Origin: Desulfomonile tiedjei
GTDB taxonomy: Bacteria; Desulfobacterota; Desulfomonilia; Desulfomonilales; Desulfomonilaceae
NCBI GenBank assembly: GCA_016218715.1
Contig: JACRDG010000106.1
Coordinates: forward strand, 1 to 64,000
Length of the DNA: 64,000 bases
Direction: 5' to 3'
Position 1 is the stretch's first letter. The number at the start of each line of letters is the position of its first letter. The position numbers and the translations under genes are program-made. Shown piece after piece: positions 55,560 through 63,888 of the stretch. A model generated the notes under the pieces. It had not been told where the DNA came from, made no database searches, and saw only the letters and a program-made list of their open reading frames with translations.

Positions 55560-56013
55560 CTCTGGTGGAGCGCATTGAACATTCTCAGCCGGCTGAGTAA
55601 CCCGCCGTGGTCAAGGCGCTCCACTATCCTAACGTCCCAAAGCCTGTTGGTACGGCACCGCGGCTCGAGTGTGACGACGGTTAATGTCACCGGCGAACCT
55701 AATTACGCCATTTCGTAACTGCCGTCGCGGATTCCCGCGGAACGCGGTTTGTGCCAAGCACCGCGGCCTCTCTGGCTGTATTGGTGGGACAGGCGTCCCG
55801 CCTATCATTTCCTCAGGGACCGGCAAGATGCCGGCCTCACTGAACACCCTAGGGCAGCGACCCCGAGGGAGACACCGTATTTGCCAAGAAATGTGCCACG
55901 AAATCCATTTCCGACGAACCTCTCCTAACATTACCCTCCTAACACAAATCGGTATAGAATGATCCCACGCTCTGCGGACACTCCTCACGGAAGAGAAGGA
56001 AGAAACGGCAGCA
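55560..56013. other. intergenic region with palindromic repeat copy
   Basis: This 454-base region contains the family 1 repeat copy 4 (55783-55845) and a preceding GC-rich, hairpin-prone stretch (55720-55775). No gene was found. Confidence 0.5.
55783..55845 (-). repeat. REP-like palindromic element, family 1, copy 4
   Basis: This 63-bp unit aligns without gaps to 5388-5450. The first half has the hairpin GGGACAGGCGTCCC and the second the core CCGGCAAGATGCCGG. The last 28 bases differ at one position from the core of copies 1 and 2. Confidence 0.82.
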
Positions 56014-57156
56014 ATGCGGTGGAGATTCCTCGACAGTCTTTTGCGACCTCAGCCTGGCCGCAGTGCGCCGTCCACGGCTCCCACAGCGAGGCGCTGGCGG
56101 CTCATGCAGGTGGAGTCGGCCATCACGTGCAACCTCAGGTGCATCATGTGCCCGTGGACGGAAGTGAGGCGCTCTGTCAAGAACAAAGGCTTCATGCCTG
56201 AGACGGTGTGGCGGGCGATCGCGTCTCACCTGCCAGAGGTCGCTTCCGTCGATTTCAGCGGAGGCGGCGAGCCACTGCTCCAGCCCAGGCTCGTCGAGTG
56301 GCTTGCCGAGGCGAAATTGCACCGTTGCGAGACGGGCCTCCTGACCAATGGACTTCTCCTGACGCGGGAGACCGCGAAAGAATTGATCACCACCGGAATC
56401 GACTGGATCTGCGTCTCCCTGGACGGCGCTACTGCTGAGGTGTACGAGAGTATTCGGCTCGGGTCGAACTTCGACCGGGTATGCGACAACCTCGCCCGCG
56501 TTGTGGAGCTTCGCCGGGATCGCGTTCCTCTGCTCATGATCAACGTTGTTCTGATGCCCATGAACGTGGATCAAGTGGAAGACATGGTGCGCCTGGCTGC
56601 CCGATTGGGGGTGGATCAGGTGAACTTCAAGCAGTGCGACGTGATCCGCGGGGAACTGGGGAAAGGACTGGGCCTCTTCGCACGCAAAGAGTCCAAAGAG
56701 CTGCGCGGATGGCAGAAGCGGCTCGCACGAGCCCACCGTCTGGCGAAGAAACTCAACGTGCAGACCACCGCCTTCTCCTTCATTCCGACCGAGCAGCCTG
56801 TCTGCGCTCAGGACCCACGCGATTCGCTCTTTGTGGGGTACGACGGGACAGTAGCGCCGTGCATCAACCTTGCCATGGGCGGCTCCACGACCTTCCTGGG
56901 CAACGAGGTGACCATGCCTTCGGTGCATTACGGCCGCGTCCCGGATGAGGATCTCCTTTCGCTCTGGGAGTCCGTCTCATGCCGGTTCTATCGAGAGCGC
57001 TTCCAGCAACGGGTCGAGAAGTATAACGGATCGTTCCTGGGAAGCCTGGCACGAGCCTCCTGGACCAGCCCGGACCGCCTGAAGGAAGCCGCGGTCAAAG
57101 CCATGCCCGACGCACCGGACGGGTGCAAAGTCTGCCATTATCTCTACGATGTCTAG
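56014..57156 (+). CDS. radical SAM protein with SPASM-like C terminus
   Basis: The 380-residue product has the radical SAM cluster motif C-N-L-R-C-I-M-C (C-x3-C-x2-C) near residue 42, the GGE-like motif SGGGEPLLQPR, and SLDGATAEVYESIR. Two or more extra cysteine groups lie late in the protein (QPVCAQDPRDSLFVGYDGT, PCINLAMGG and CKVCHYLYDV), as in SPASM/Twitch enzymes with auxiliary clusters. The chemistry is unknown: peptide, sugar or cofactor modification are possible. No small substrate peptide was found next to it. The start at 56014 has no strong site. Confidence 0.85.
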   Translation: MRWRFLDSLLRPQPGRSAPSTAPTARRWRLMQVESAITCNLRCIMCPWTEVRRSVKNKGFMPETVWRAIASHLPEVASVDFSGGGEPLLQPRLVEWLAEAKLHRCETGLLTNGLLLTRETAKELITTGIDWICVSLDGATAEVYESIRLGSNFDRVCDNLARVVELRRDRVPLLMINVVLMPMNVDQVEDMVRLAARLGVDQVNFKQCDVIRGELGKGLGLFARKESKELRGWQKRLARAHRLAKKLNVQTTAFSFIPTEQPVCAQDPRDSLFVGYDGTVAPCINLAMGGSTTFLGNEVTMPSVHYGRVPDEDLLSLWESVSCRFYRERFQQRVEKYNGSFLGSLARASWTSPDRLKEAAVKAMPDAPDGCKVCHYLYDV

Positions 57157-57562
57157 ATAGTCCGGTATTGATGTGGCACCGTGCCCTTTGACCCAACAAT
57201 CGCGCCCAAGAAATGGCACGAAGACGGGGCCGATTCTTGTGAAGAACGCATTTCGGTAGCTGACTCTCATTGGTGGCTTCCCGTGCAAGATAGTACTTGA
57301 CTCAGCCGATGGCGCTCAAGTACTGTCAAGCACGCGCCGTCTAGTTCACGTGGGGATGTTGACACAGTTGTTTGGTCTTAGAACTGCGGTGCAGCATTTT
57401 TGAGGCACTGCCGGGGTCACGGCAGTTCTTTAGCGACGACTTGTTGATCTCTCAAGACCACCAGGAGAGGAGGCCTTCCTCGCCGTGCTGCGGTCATGCC
57501 TCTTGACAGCTGAACAACAGAAGTCAGAACATCTTACATTCGACTTACCAGGAGAAAATCAT
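57157..57562. other. intergenic region with two dyads before the accessory cassette
   Basis: This 406-base region holds a perfect 9-bp dyad AGTACTTGA...TCAAGTACT (57292-57300 and 57316-57324) and an 8-bp dyad AGAACTGC...GCAGTTCT (57380-57387 and 57422-57429). They precede the three-gene cassette. Either could be an operator or a structured RNA leader. Confidence 0.55.
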
Positions 57563-57898
57563 ATGGAACCAGTAACACTCGCCACGGTGACGGCAGGACT
57601 GACTGTTCTCGGCACTGAATGTGCTAAAGGAGTTGCGTCCCAGGCAGGAAAGGAAATCTGGTCGAAGGTCAAAGGCCTTTTCGGGTGGCGACAAGAGCCC
57701 AACCTTTCGGAACTACCTCACAACGTCGCCACTAGGCTTCAGAGCGATGAGGCGCTCGTGGGCCAGATAATCAGGTTGCTCCAAGATGTCAACCAGGATG
57801 ACGCTTCGTTGCAGATGATCGGCTCGCTTGTGAGCAACCTGGCAGCTGAGAAAGTGGTGGTCGTGGCAGGTAACGTGGAAGGCGGCATCAACTTCTGA
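57563..57898 (+). CDS. small helical protein with beta-prone Gly/Asn-rich tail (cassette gene 1)
   Basis: The 111-residue product begins with a hydrophobic amphipathic helix (VTLATVTAGLTVLGTECAKG), then helices around residues 30-90, and ends in AEKVVVVAGNVEGGINF. The short hydrophobic strand followed by G-N-x-x-G-G-x-N resembles the tail motifs of effector-associated proteins in bacterial NLR and amyloid-signalling systems. This is a resemblance by memory and not proof. ATG 57563 follows AGGAGAAAATCAT. The next gene starts 15 bases after its stop, so the two probably work together. Confidence 0.55.
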   Translation: MEPVTLATVTAGLTVLGTECAKGVASQAGKEIWSKVKGLFGWRQEPNLSELPHNVATRLQSDEALVGQIIRLLQDVNQDDASLQMIGSLVSNLAAEKVVVVAGNVEGGINF

Positions 57899-57913
57899 CA
57901 GGGGGAGTAAATA

Positions 57914-58432
57914 ATGGCTCATGACCCTAAAAATCCGTTCATCGAATCAGTCCATGCGGACAAAGCTGTGATCGCTCAGGTGGCCAACTTCTACCAATCG
58001 ACAAACTGGGTTCCCAAGGAAAGCGAGATCGCGGCAGAGATCGTGACGGAGCTTGAAAATCGTCGAGTGCTGTACAATGACTACGAACTAGAGATTCCCG
58101 CACATGTGGTTCAGTCGGTTCTTGACATGCGGGATTTCTTTCACAACAAACTTCTTGTTACCCGAAAAGAAGGAGCACTGGCAAGTCATCTTAGAGTTAT
58201 GCGAGCCGCCTGCAGGAAATTCCTCAATACGGCCGGGGACGGCCCAGGTCGCGTCATTATAGATACTAGCTTTGATCGAGGGCCCTCGAGTTGGACGTTT
58301 TTTACAGCACTGGGGGAGCTCCGATCCGCAATCGGCGTAAGTCTGAGTCTCTTGCTGGCGGCCTATGATCTCACTGTCGAGCCCGAATTGGCACGAATTC
58401 TCCCCGCTGATCCGGTGGGCGATCGACTGTAA
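57914..58432 (+). CDS. helical protein of unknown function (cassette gene 2)
   Basis: The 172-residue soluble product contains ELENRRVLYNDYELEIPAHV and HLRVMRAACRKFL. This pattern, from memory, recurs in uncharacterised helical proteins (DUF6650-like). There is no signal peptide or membrane helix. It follows cassette gene 1 by 15 bases with the site GGGGGAG, supporting co-translation. No catalytic motif is visible. The likely setting is a defence or stress cassette, but the sequence does not show it. Confidence 0.55.
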   Translation: MAHDPKNPFIESVHADKAVIAQVANFYQSTNWVPKESEIAAEIVTELENRRVLYNDYELEIPAHVVQSVLDMRDFFHNKLLVTRKEGALASHLRVMRAACRKFLNTAGDGPGRVIIDTSFDRGPSSWTFFTALGELRSAIGVSLSLLLAAYDLTVEPELARILPADPVGDRL

Positions 58433-58648
58433 GCATCGGGTGCCGCCGGTGAACTTGATCCGGCCACATTGTGCGGCGTGTGTCAGACTACCTGGTCTCT
58501 TTCTTGGTCCCTACTATCAGGTAGGCCAGACCTGATCGACCGAAACGCGGGAAGCCGAGTGCGACGCCATGGCCGGGCAGGAACGTACGAGCGTCTCGCT
58601 GGGCCGTCATCTGCTCACCCAGTTCCCACAGCCGTTGGAGGTGCCGGA

Positions 58649-59188
58649 ATGACCTCGTCAGATTGGTGGCACGTTGCCGCCGTGCTGTTATCACCTTTGA
58701 TCGCTGTTCAGGTCTCCGTTTGGCTGCAAAATCGCCGAGAAAGGCGCCAGCAGAAAGTCAGCATCTTCAAGACCCTTATGTCCACGAGGGCCTCCGCCTT
58801 GTCGCCAGAGCATGTTTCCGCCCTGAACCTGATTGACATCGAGTTTTACGGTAAGGGCAAGAAATCGCAGGGCGTCCGCACGGCTTGGAAGGCTTATTTG
58901 GATCATCTAAACACCGGTGCATCACCAGAGGTCTGGAATGAGAAACAACAGGACCTGCTCGTCGAACTCCTCTACCAGATGGCAGTGGCCCTAGGCTACG
59001 AATTCGATAAAACGGATATCAAGCGAGCTTCGTACTTCCCGTCGGGTTACGGCGAGATGCAGTTAGACAACTTCAAAATTCGGAAGGGTCTGGTCGGTCT
59101 TGTTGAGGGCAAGTCCGCACTGCAGGTTGCAGCGGCCCTTCCCGAGCCACCGGCTTCGTCGACCGTCGAGACCCAAGATGGGTCGTGA
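58649..59188 (+). CDS. DUF6680-like membrane-anchored protein (cassette gene 3)
   Basis: The 179-residue product has one N-terminal helix (WHVAAVLLSPLIAVQVSVWL). It is followed by a basic helix (NRRERRQQKVSIFKTLMSTR) and conserved segments ALNLIDIEFYGKGKK and VRTAWKAYLDHLNTG. This pattern matches, from memory, DUF6680, a family of single-pass membrane proteins of unknown role. ATG 58649 follows GGAGGTGCC. It lies 216 bases after cassette gene 2. A membrane-facing effector or partner role would be plausible. Confidence 0.6.
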   Translation: MTSSDWWHVAAVLLSPLIAVQVSVWLQNRRERRQQKVSIFKTLMSTRASALSPEHVSALNLIDIEFYGKGKKSQGVRTAWKAYLDHLNTGASPEVWNEKQQDLLVELLYQMAVALGYEFDKTDIKRASYFPSGYGEMQLDNFKIRKGLVGLVEGKSALQVAAALPEPPASSTVETQDGS

Positions 59189-59224
59189 GCGACGCGAGGC
59201 CGGATCTCTGAGGCAGCCCTCGCT

Positions 59225-59776
59225 TCAGTTCAGATAAATCCCAGCCAGTTTATCCAGAAGTTTATGGAATTCCTCGTGTTTGCCGACGCCGATCTGTTCC
59301 GTCTCCAGCTTCTCGAACGCGTCGAAGAGATCACTCTGAGCGTCAGTGCCCAGCTTTATGTCCGCGATCTCGAAGAGGATCGAATTCTCCTTCTGTATAT
59401 GATCCCTCAGCAATTCGATATACTTGCGAGCGTGCGAAGCGAACGCCGTGCCCGCGGATGGGTCGGTTCCGTACCGATCCAGCGCATCTGCCATGCCGCG
59501 TATGTGGCCGCGGCCCGCGTCGTGCTCCACAAGCATCTGTCCGATGGGCCCGCCATCCCGGGGAACGCCGACCTGTTCCAGAGCCGGGAAGAGCATGTGC
59601 TCCTCCTTGCCGTGATGGCATCGGTCGACGAACACCCGGAAGAATTCCATCATGTTTGCGAGATGGTCCGCATCCACCGCGTCCCCGGACTCCAGGCGGC
59701 GACTCACCGCTTCCAGCACGCGGAGCATCACTTCGATGCCTTCATGCTCGGCCTTCAACTGATTTGTAGCTTTCAT
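59225..59776 (-). CDS. hemerythrin-domain protein
   Basis: The 183-residue product is a four-helix hemerythrin-like protein. Its likely di-iron ligands are in LKAEHEGIE, RCHHGKEEHMLFPALE, MLVEHDAGRGHIRGM and LRDHIQKENSILFE. Such proteins bind oxygen or sense iron and nitric oxide in anaerobes. ATG 59776 follows AAAGGAGGG. It lies near rubredoxin on the same strand, a pairing often seen in oxidative-stress protection. Confidence 0.9.
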   Translation of the reverse strand: MKATNQLKAEHEGIEVMLRVLEAVSRRLESGDAVDADHLANMMEFFRVFVDRCHHGKEEHMLFPALEQVGVPRDGGPIGQMLVEHDAGRGHIRGMADALDRYGTDPSAGTAFASHARKYIELLRDHIQKENSILFEIADIKLGTDAQSDLFDAFEKLETEQIGVGKHEEFHKLLDKLAGIYLN

Positions 59777-59882
59777 GGTCCCTCCTTTTGCTCGAAAACC
59801 GATCTCAGCGGCTGTCAGGTACGACCGTGAGACCCGTTGCGGGGTTCCCTCCCCTGCTGATGGTTGTCGAGCCAAGAGACCA

Positions 59883-60041
59883 TCATTCCTTGGCAAAGAC
59901 TTCCTTCCCCATCCCGCAGAGCGGACAGACCCAACCGTCCGGCAGTGCCTCAAAGGAAGTCCCTGCGGGGATTCCGTTTTCCGGATCGCCCACCTCAGGA
60001 TCGTACACGTAACCACACACGTCGCACACGTACCTCTGCAT
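59883..60041 (-). CDS. rubredoxin
   Basis: The 52-residue product has the two C-x2-C knuckles [18 protein letters not shown] and [13 protein letters not shown] that bind one Fe. Rubredoxin carries electrons, often to oxygen- or superoxide-detoxifying enzymes. Its length is exactly that expected. ATG 60041 follows GAAAGGAAGGGG. It lies upstream of the hemerythrin gene with a 106-base gap and is probably co-transcribed. Confidence 0.96.
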   Translation of the reverse strand: MQRYVCDVCGYVYDPEVGDPENGIPAGTSFEALPDGWVCPLCGMGKEVFAKE

Positions 60042-60147
60042 ATTCCCCTTCCTTTCCTGTTCGTTCGTTGGTCCTTCGTGTCGGCTCGTCGAAACGGCGG
60101 CAGCGCGGCGCCCGAAATCACCGGGCACTGAGGAGTTGCCCCGCCTG

Positions 60148-60897
60148 TTAATCGGATCGGGGCAAGAATCGGCTCTTGTATTCCTCGAGGACAAATCGCA
60201 GATGTGCGCTCATCGCGGCCTCGGCCGAATCCGGATCGCGATTCTGGATCGCCTTGAAGACGGCCAGATGATGGTGGAAAATCGTCTCCTGATCTTCTCG
60301 CGTGAGAAAGACCTGTTCGCGATAGAGCGTGATGGAATAGATGACGAGGTTGTAGATGCTCTGCATCATGTGGAGAAAAATCGTATTATGTGACGCGGCC
60401 ACTACCTCCGTATGGAATTTGACGTCGACTTCGGCCCGTATCCGCCCCTTCTCCAAGTCGTGTTCCATCTCTTCGAGATAGCCGTGAATGCGCGCCAACT
60501 CCTCTTCCGTACGATTGCGCGCAGCCTGCCGCGCGGCCCACGACTCCATGACCCCCCGCACTTCGGTCAGCTCGACCACCTTCTCCTTGTCCTCGGCCAG
60601 CAGGATTTCCATCGGCGTCTGGAGCTCTTGTTCGGTGAGGCTCCTCACAACGGTCCCACCGCCGTGGACCGATTCGAGAAGTCCGAGGAGTTCCAGTTGC
60701 TGGATGGCTTCGCGCACTGAAGGACGGCTTACGCCCATCTGTTCGGCCAGGTCGCGTTCCGGAGGGAGCCGGTCTCCGACTCTGAACCTGCCGCTGGTGA
60801 TTGCCTTCTTCAGCTGAGCGGCGATCTTCTCTGCTACCCGCTCCATTTTGATAGGGCGAAAGTCTGTCCGCGAGGCTTCGTCGAGTTTCGGTGTCAT
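60148..60897 (-). CDS. FadR-subfamily GntR transcriptional regulator
   Basis: The 249-residue product has an N-terminal winged helix of the GntR type ([39 protein letters not shown]) and an all-helical FCD ligand domain. The FCD domain has three conserved His-type metal positions ([24 protein letters not shown]). Such regulators respond to organic acids like lactate, glycolate or pyruvate. The gene is divergent from glcD, with matching operators in the shared region. Start ATG 60897 has a weak ribosome site. A TTGACA...TATTCA pair on the minus strand (60928-60933 and 60904-60909) could be its promoter. Confidence 0.9.
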   Translation of the reverse strand: MTPKLDEASRTDFRPIKMERVAEKIAAQLKKAITSGRFRVGDRLPPERDLAEQMGVSRPSVREAIQQLELLGLLESVHGGGTVVRSLTEQELQTPMEILLAEDKEKVVELTEVRGVMESWAARQAARNRTEEELARIHGYLEEMEHDLEKGRIRAEVDVKFHTEVVAASHNTIFLHMMQSIYNLVIYSITLYREQVFLTREDQETIFHHHLAVFKAIQNRDPDSAEAAMSAHLRFVLEEYKSRFLPRSD

Positions 60898-60960
60898 GGG
60901 TACTGAATAACCTGAGAGGGGGAGAACTGTCAAGAGATTCTTACCATCAGATCTTTTTAC

Positions 60961-60995
60961 TTGACAAGTGGTCTGACCATGCTAGGGTATTACCA
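60961..60995 (+). promoter_or_regulatory. glcD promoter with two FadR/GntR operators
   Basis: TTGACA (60961-60966) is a perfect -35. TGGTCTGACCA (60969-60979) and GGGTATTACCA (60985-60995) both match the TGGTnnnACCA form bound by FadR-subfamily regulators such as PdhR, LldR and GlcC. The first is in the spacer, the second spans the -10 region (TAGGGT at 60983-60988). The centres are 16 bases apart. Confidence 0.75.
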
Positions 60996-61016
60996 TCCCC
61001 TTCAGAAGGACGTCCC

Positions 61017-62405
61017 GTGACAAGCTCCCTCGCCCGGAAACTCGAAGAACTGGTCGGCAGGGGTAAAGTCTTCTCTTCAGACTCGGAACTCCTCTGCTAC
61101 TCCTACGATGCCACCCCCCTCGTATCACACAGGCCCGAAGCAGTGGTCCGGGTGACCTCGGAGCAGGATATCGCGGCGGTCCTGGAACTTGCCGCGCAGG
61201 AGGGTCTGCCGGTAACGCCCCGCGGGAGCGGGACCGGGTTGAGCGGCGGGTCCGTTCCGGTCAAAGGGGGGATTGTGCTCCTTACCACCGCGATGAATCG
61301 CATCATCGAAATCGACGCAGACGACCTGTCGGTCACGGTGGAACCGGGAGTTATTACTGCCGATCTTCACGCCGCGGTCGAGGAATTGGGGCTGTTCTAT
61401 CCCCCTGACCCCGGGAGCATGAAGATCTCCACTATCGGGGGGAACGTGGCAGAGAACGCCGGGGGCCTGCGCGGTCTGAAGTACGGCATTACCGGAGATT
61501 ACCTCCTCAGCCTTGACCTGTTTCTCATTGACGGTTCCAAGGTCCATTACGGCACCAAGTGCGTAAAGGACGTCGCAGGTTACAATCTGACCAAGTTCCT
61601 CGCGGGCTCCGAAGGGACTATCGGCTTCTTTTCAAAGATAGTCCTCAAGCTCATACCCAAGCCTCGGACCAAGAAGACGTTTCTCGCGCTCTATGACGAC
61701 ATTCTCGATGCCGCACGTACGGTATCCGCACTCATTGCTCGGAGGATCATCCCCTCGACTCTGGAATTAATGGACTCTGTGACCATCAACTGCGTGGAGG
61801 ACCACGTGCACATAGGACTCCCACGCGACGTCGCGGCGCTCCTCCTCATCGAGACCGACGGCCACCCGGAAGTGGTAAAGGAAGAGGCAGCCGGGATCGA
61901 AGCAGCGTGCACCGCGAGCCGTGTGAGGACCCTGCGGATAGCCAAGGACGCGAAGGAATCGGAGGAGCTGTTTACCGCGCGCCGGAACGCGCTCACTTCG
62001 CTCGCGCGGGTCAAACCGACCACCATTCTCGAAGACGTCACGGTCCCGCGCCCCAGGATTCCCGAGATGATGGAGACCATCAGAGAGGCAGCGGCGAAGT
62101 TCTCGCTGAGGATTGGGACGTTCGGCCACGCGGGCGACGGAAACCTCCATCCAACGTGCCTGACCGACGAGCGGGACCGGGACGAGATCCATCGGGTCGA
62201 ACAGGCCTACGACATGATCTTTCAAAGGGCCATCAGCCTCGGCGGCACCATCTCGGGCGAGCACGGGACGGGCATAACCAAATCAAAGTACCTTCCACAA
62301 CTGGTAGGTCCCAAGGCGATCGAGGTCATGAAGAGGATCAAAGCCGCGTTCGACCCTGAAGGCCGTCTCAATCCGGGCAAGATATTCCCCGAACCTATGG
62401 AATAA
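61017..62405 (+). CDS. glcD: FAD-binding 2-hydroxy-acid oxidase subunit (GlcD-like)
   Basis: The 462-residue product is an FAD-linked oxidase of the GlcD/D-lactate dehydrogenase type. It has the PP-loop region (PRGSGTGLSGGSVPV), DPGSMKISTIGGNVAENAGG and the C-terminal cap with FGHAGDGNLHPTC and GEHGTGITKSKYLP. It oxidises glycolate, D-lactate or a similar acid and passes electrons to the Fe-S partner. GTG 61017 follows AAGGA and is preferred over an ATG at 60891 that lies upstream of the promoter. The next gene starts five bases after its stop. Confidence 0.93.
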   Translation: MTSSLARKLEELVGRGKVFSSDSELLCYSYDATPLVSHRPEAVVRVTSEQDIAAVLELAAQEGLPVTPRGSGTGLSGGSVPVKGGIVLLTTAMNRIIEIDADDLSVTVEPGVITADLHAAVEELGLFYPPDPGSMKISTIGGNVAENAGGLRGLKYGITGDYLLSLDLFLIDGSKVHYGTKCVKDVAGYNLTKFLAGSEGTIGFFSKIVLKLIPKPRTKKTFLALYDDILDAARTVSALIARRIIPSTLELMDSVTINCVEDHVHIGLPRDVAALLLIETDGHPEVVKEEAAGIEAACTASRVRTLRIAKDAKESEELFTARRNALTSLARVKPTTILEDVTVPRPRIPEMMETIREAAAKFSLRIGTFGHAGDGNLHPTCLTDERDRDEIHRVEQAYDMIFQRAISLGGTISGEHGTGITKSKYLPQLVGPKAIEVMKRIKAAFDPEGRLNPGKIFPEPME

Positions 62406-62410
62406 ATTCA

Positions 62411-63733
62411 ATGGCCACGTCCCTGAACGCAGACGAAATCGCAGGTGCCCTCGCCACGCTGGATATTCACGACTACGGCGATGTTCTCCAGTGCATGCGC
62501 TGCGGCTCGTGCCTCCCACACTGTCCGACCTATCGGACCGACGGCATAGAAACCCAGTCCCCCCGCGGTCGGGTGGCGATGATCAAGGCGGTCATTGACC
62601 GGCGGTTGCAGGCTTCGGAAGAATTTGTGGAGCACATGTATCACTGCCTGGATTGCCGCAACTGTCAGACGGTATGCCCAGCGGGGGTCAAGGTCGGAGA
62701 ATTGGTGCTGGAGGCTCGGCACCGGATCGAAGAGCATACGCCGCAACCGCTTCTCAAGAGATTCATGCTCGGGTCGGCCATTCGCGATCAGAAACGCCTC
62801 TCGCGCTATCTCACGCCTCTGCGCGCGTATCAGCTCACCGGGCTCCAGAAGGTAGTTCGACGGTCTCACATCCTCAAATGGATTTCCTCGGACCTCGAGT
62901 TCATGGAAGCCCTGCTTCCCACGTTGCCTTCCAGGCCGCTGGCCGAAACAATCCCTGACGTCATTCCCGCGGTGGGCAAGGAGAAGGGCCGCATCGGGTT
63001 CTTTCTGGGCTGTGCCATGAACCTCGTTTTCGCGGAGGTGAGCCGCGACACCATCGCTGTCCTGACCCGGTCCGGGTACACGGTGGTCGTTCCGAAAGGC
63101 CAGCAATGCTGTGGCACGCCCAACATCGCGGAAGGCGAGCGAAAGGTGTACCGGGAAATGGCCGAGCACAACGTAGCGCTGTTCGAAGACCGGGACGTCG
63201 ACGCGATCGTCTGCGATTGCGCGGCATGCGGGATGGAACTCAAGGCGTATCGAGAGACCCTCGCTCCCGTGCATCGGGTAGCGCACAGGGCCGAGGCGTT
63301 TTCGGCGAAGATCAGGGATGTCTCCGAGTTCCTCGTCGCCGCGCTTGGTCCTGAGATAACGTTCGGTACCATCGCCGAAAAGGTATGTTTTCACGATCCT
63401 TGCCACTTGCGCCACGGCCAGAAGCTGGTGACCCCGCAACGAGAGCTGTTGCGCCGCATTCCCGGCGTTGTCTTCAGCGACATCCCGGATGAAGGACAGT
63501 GCTGCGGGTCCGCTGGAATCTACAACATCACCCACCGCGGACGCGCGATGAGAATTCTTGAGGCAAAAGTCGAGGCCATCGACAAGACGGCCGCGGATCG
63601 GGTGGTGACCTCTAATCCGGGCTGTTTCTTGCAACTCGACTACGCAAGGAAGCATTGGAACAGGGAATGGTCCTTGTCTCACATATCGCAATTACTTCGA
63701 AGTTCATTAGAGCGGGGGGAGACAATGCAGTAG
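62411..63733 (+). CDS. glcF: Fe-S and CCG-domain subunit (GlcF-like)
   Basis: The 440-residue product has two 4Fe-4S motifs (CMRCGSCLPHCPTYR, CLDCRNCQTVCPAG) and two CCG domains (GQQCCGTPN, EGQCCGSAG). The CCG domains carry the cysteine-rich cofactor or heme-type cluster of the heterodisulfide-reductase family. It transfers electrons from GlcD to the quinone or an electron-transfer chain. The operon glcD-glcF is under the FadR-type promoter upstream. No GlcE-like third subunit is in the window. Confidence 0.93.
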   Translation: MATSLNADEIAGALATLDIHDYGDVLQCMRCGSCLPHCPTYRTDGIETQSPRGRVAMIKAVIDRRLQASEEFVEHMYHCLDCRNCQTVCPAGVKVGELVLEARHRIEEHTPQPLLKRFMLGSAIRDQKRLSRYLTPLRAYQLTGLQKVVRRSHILKWISSDLEFMEALLPTLPSRPLAETIPDVIPAVGKEKGRIGFFLGCAMNLVFAEVSRDTIAVLTRSGYTVVVPKGQQCCGTPNIAEGERKVYREMAEHNVALFEDRDVDAIVCDCAACGMELKAYRETLAPVHRVAHRAEAFSAKIRDVSEFLVAALGPEITFGTIAEKVCFHDPCHLRHGQKLVTPQRELLRRIPGVVFSDIPDEGQCCGSAGIYNITHRGRAMRILEAKVEAIDKTAADRVVTSNPGCFLQLDYARKHWNREWSLSHISQLLRSSLERGETMQ

Positions 63734-63888
63734 TCGGGCGTTGGCCCCATACTACAGTGTTCACCGAAAGCGTCGAGAAAATAGCCGGGTCCGAGGAGGA
63801 GAGGAGGTGATTCCCCCGGAAGGCGATTCGGCGGAGCAAAGTGATCCAACATTTCAACATTCCAACACATCCAACGGAGGACGATAGC

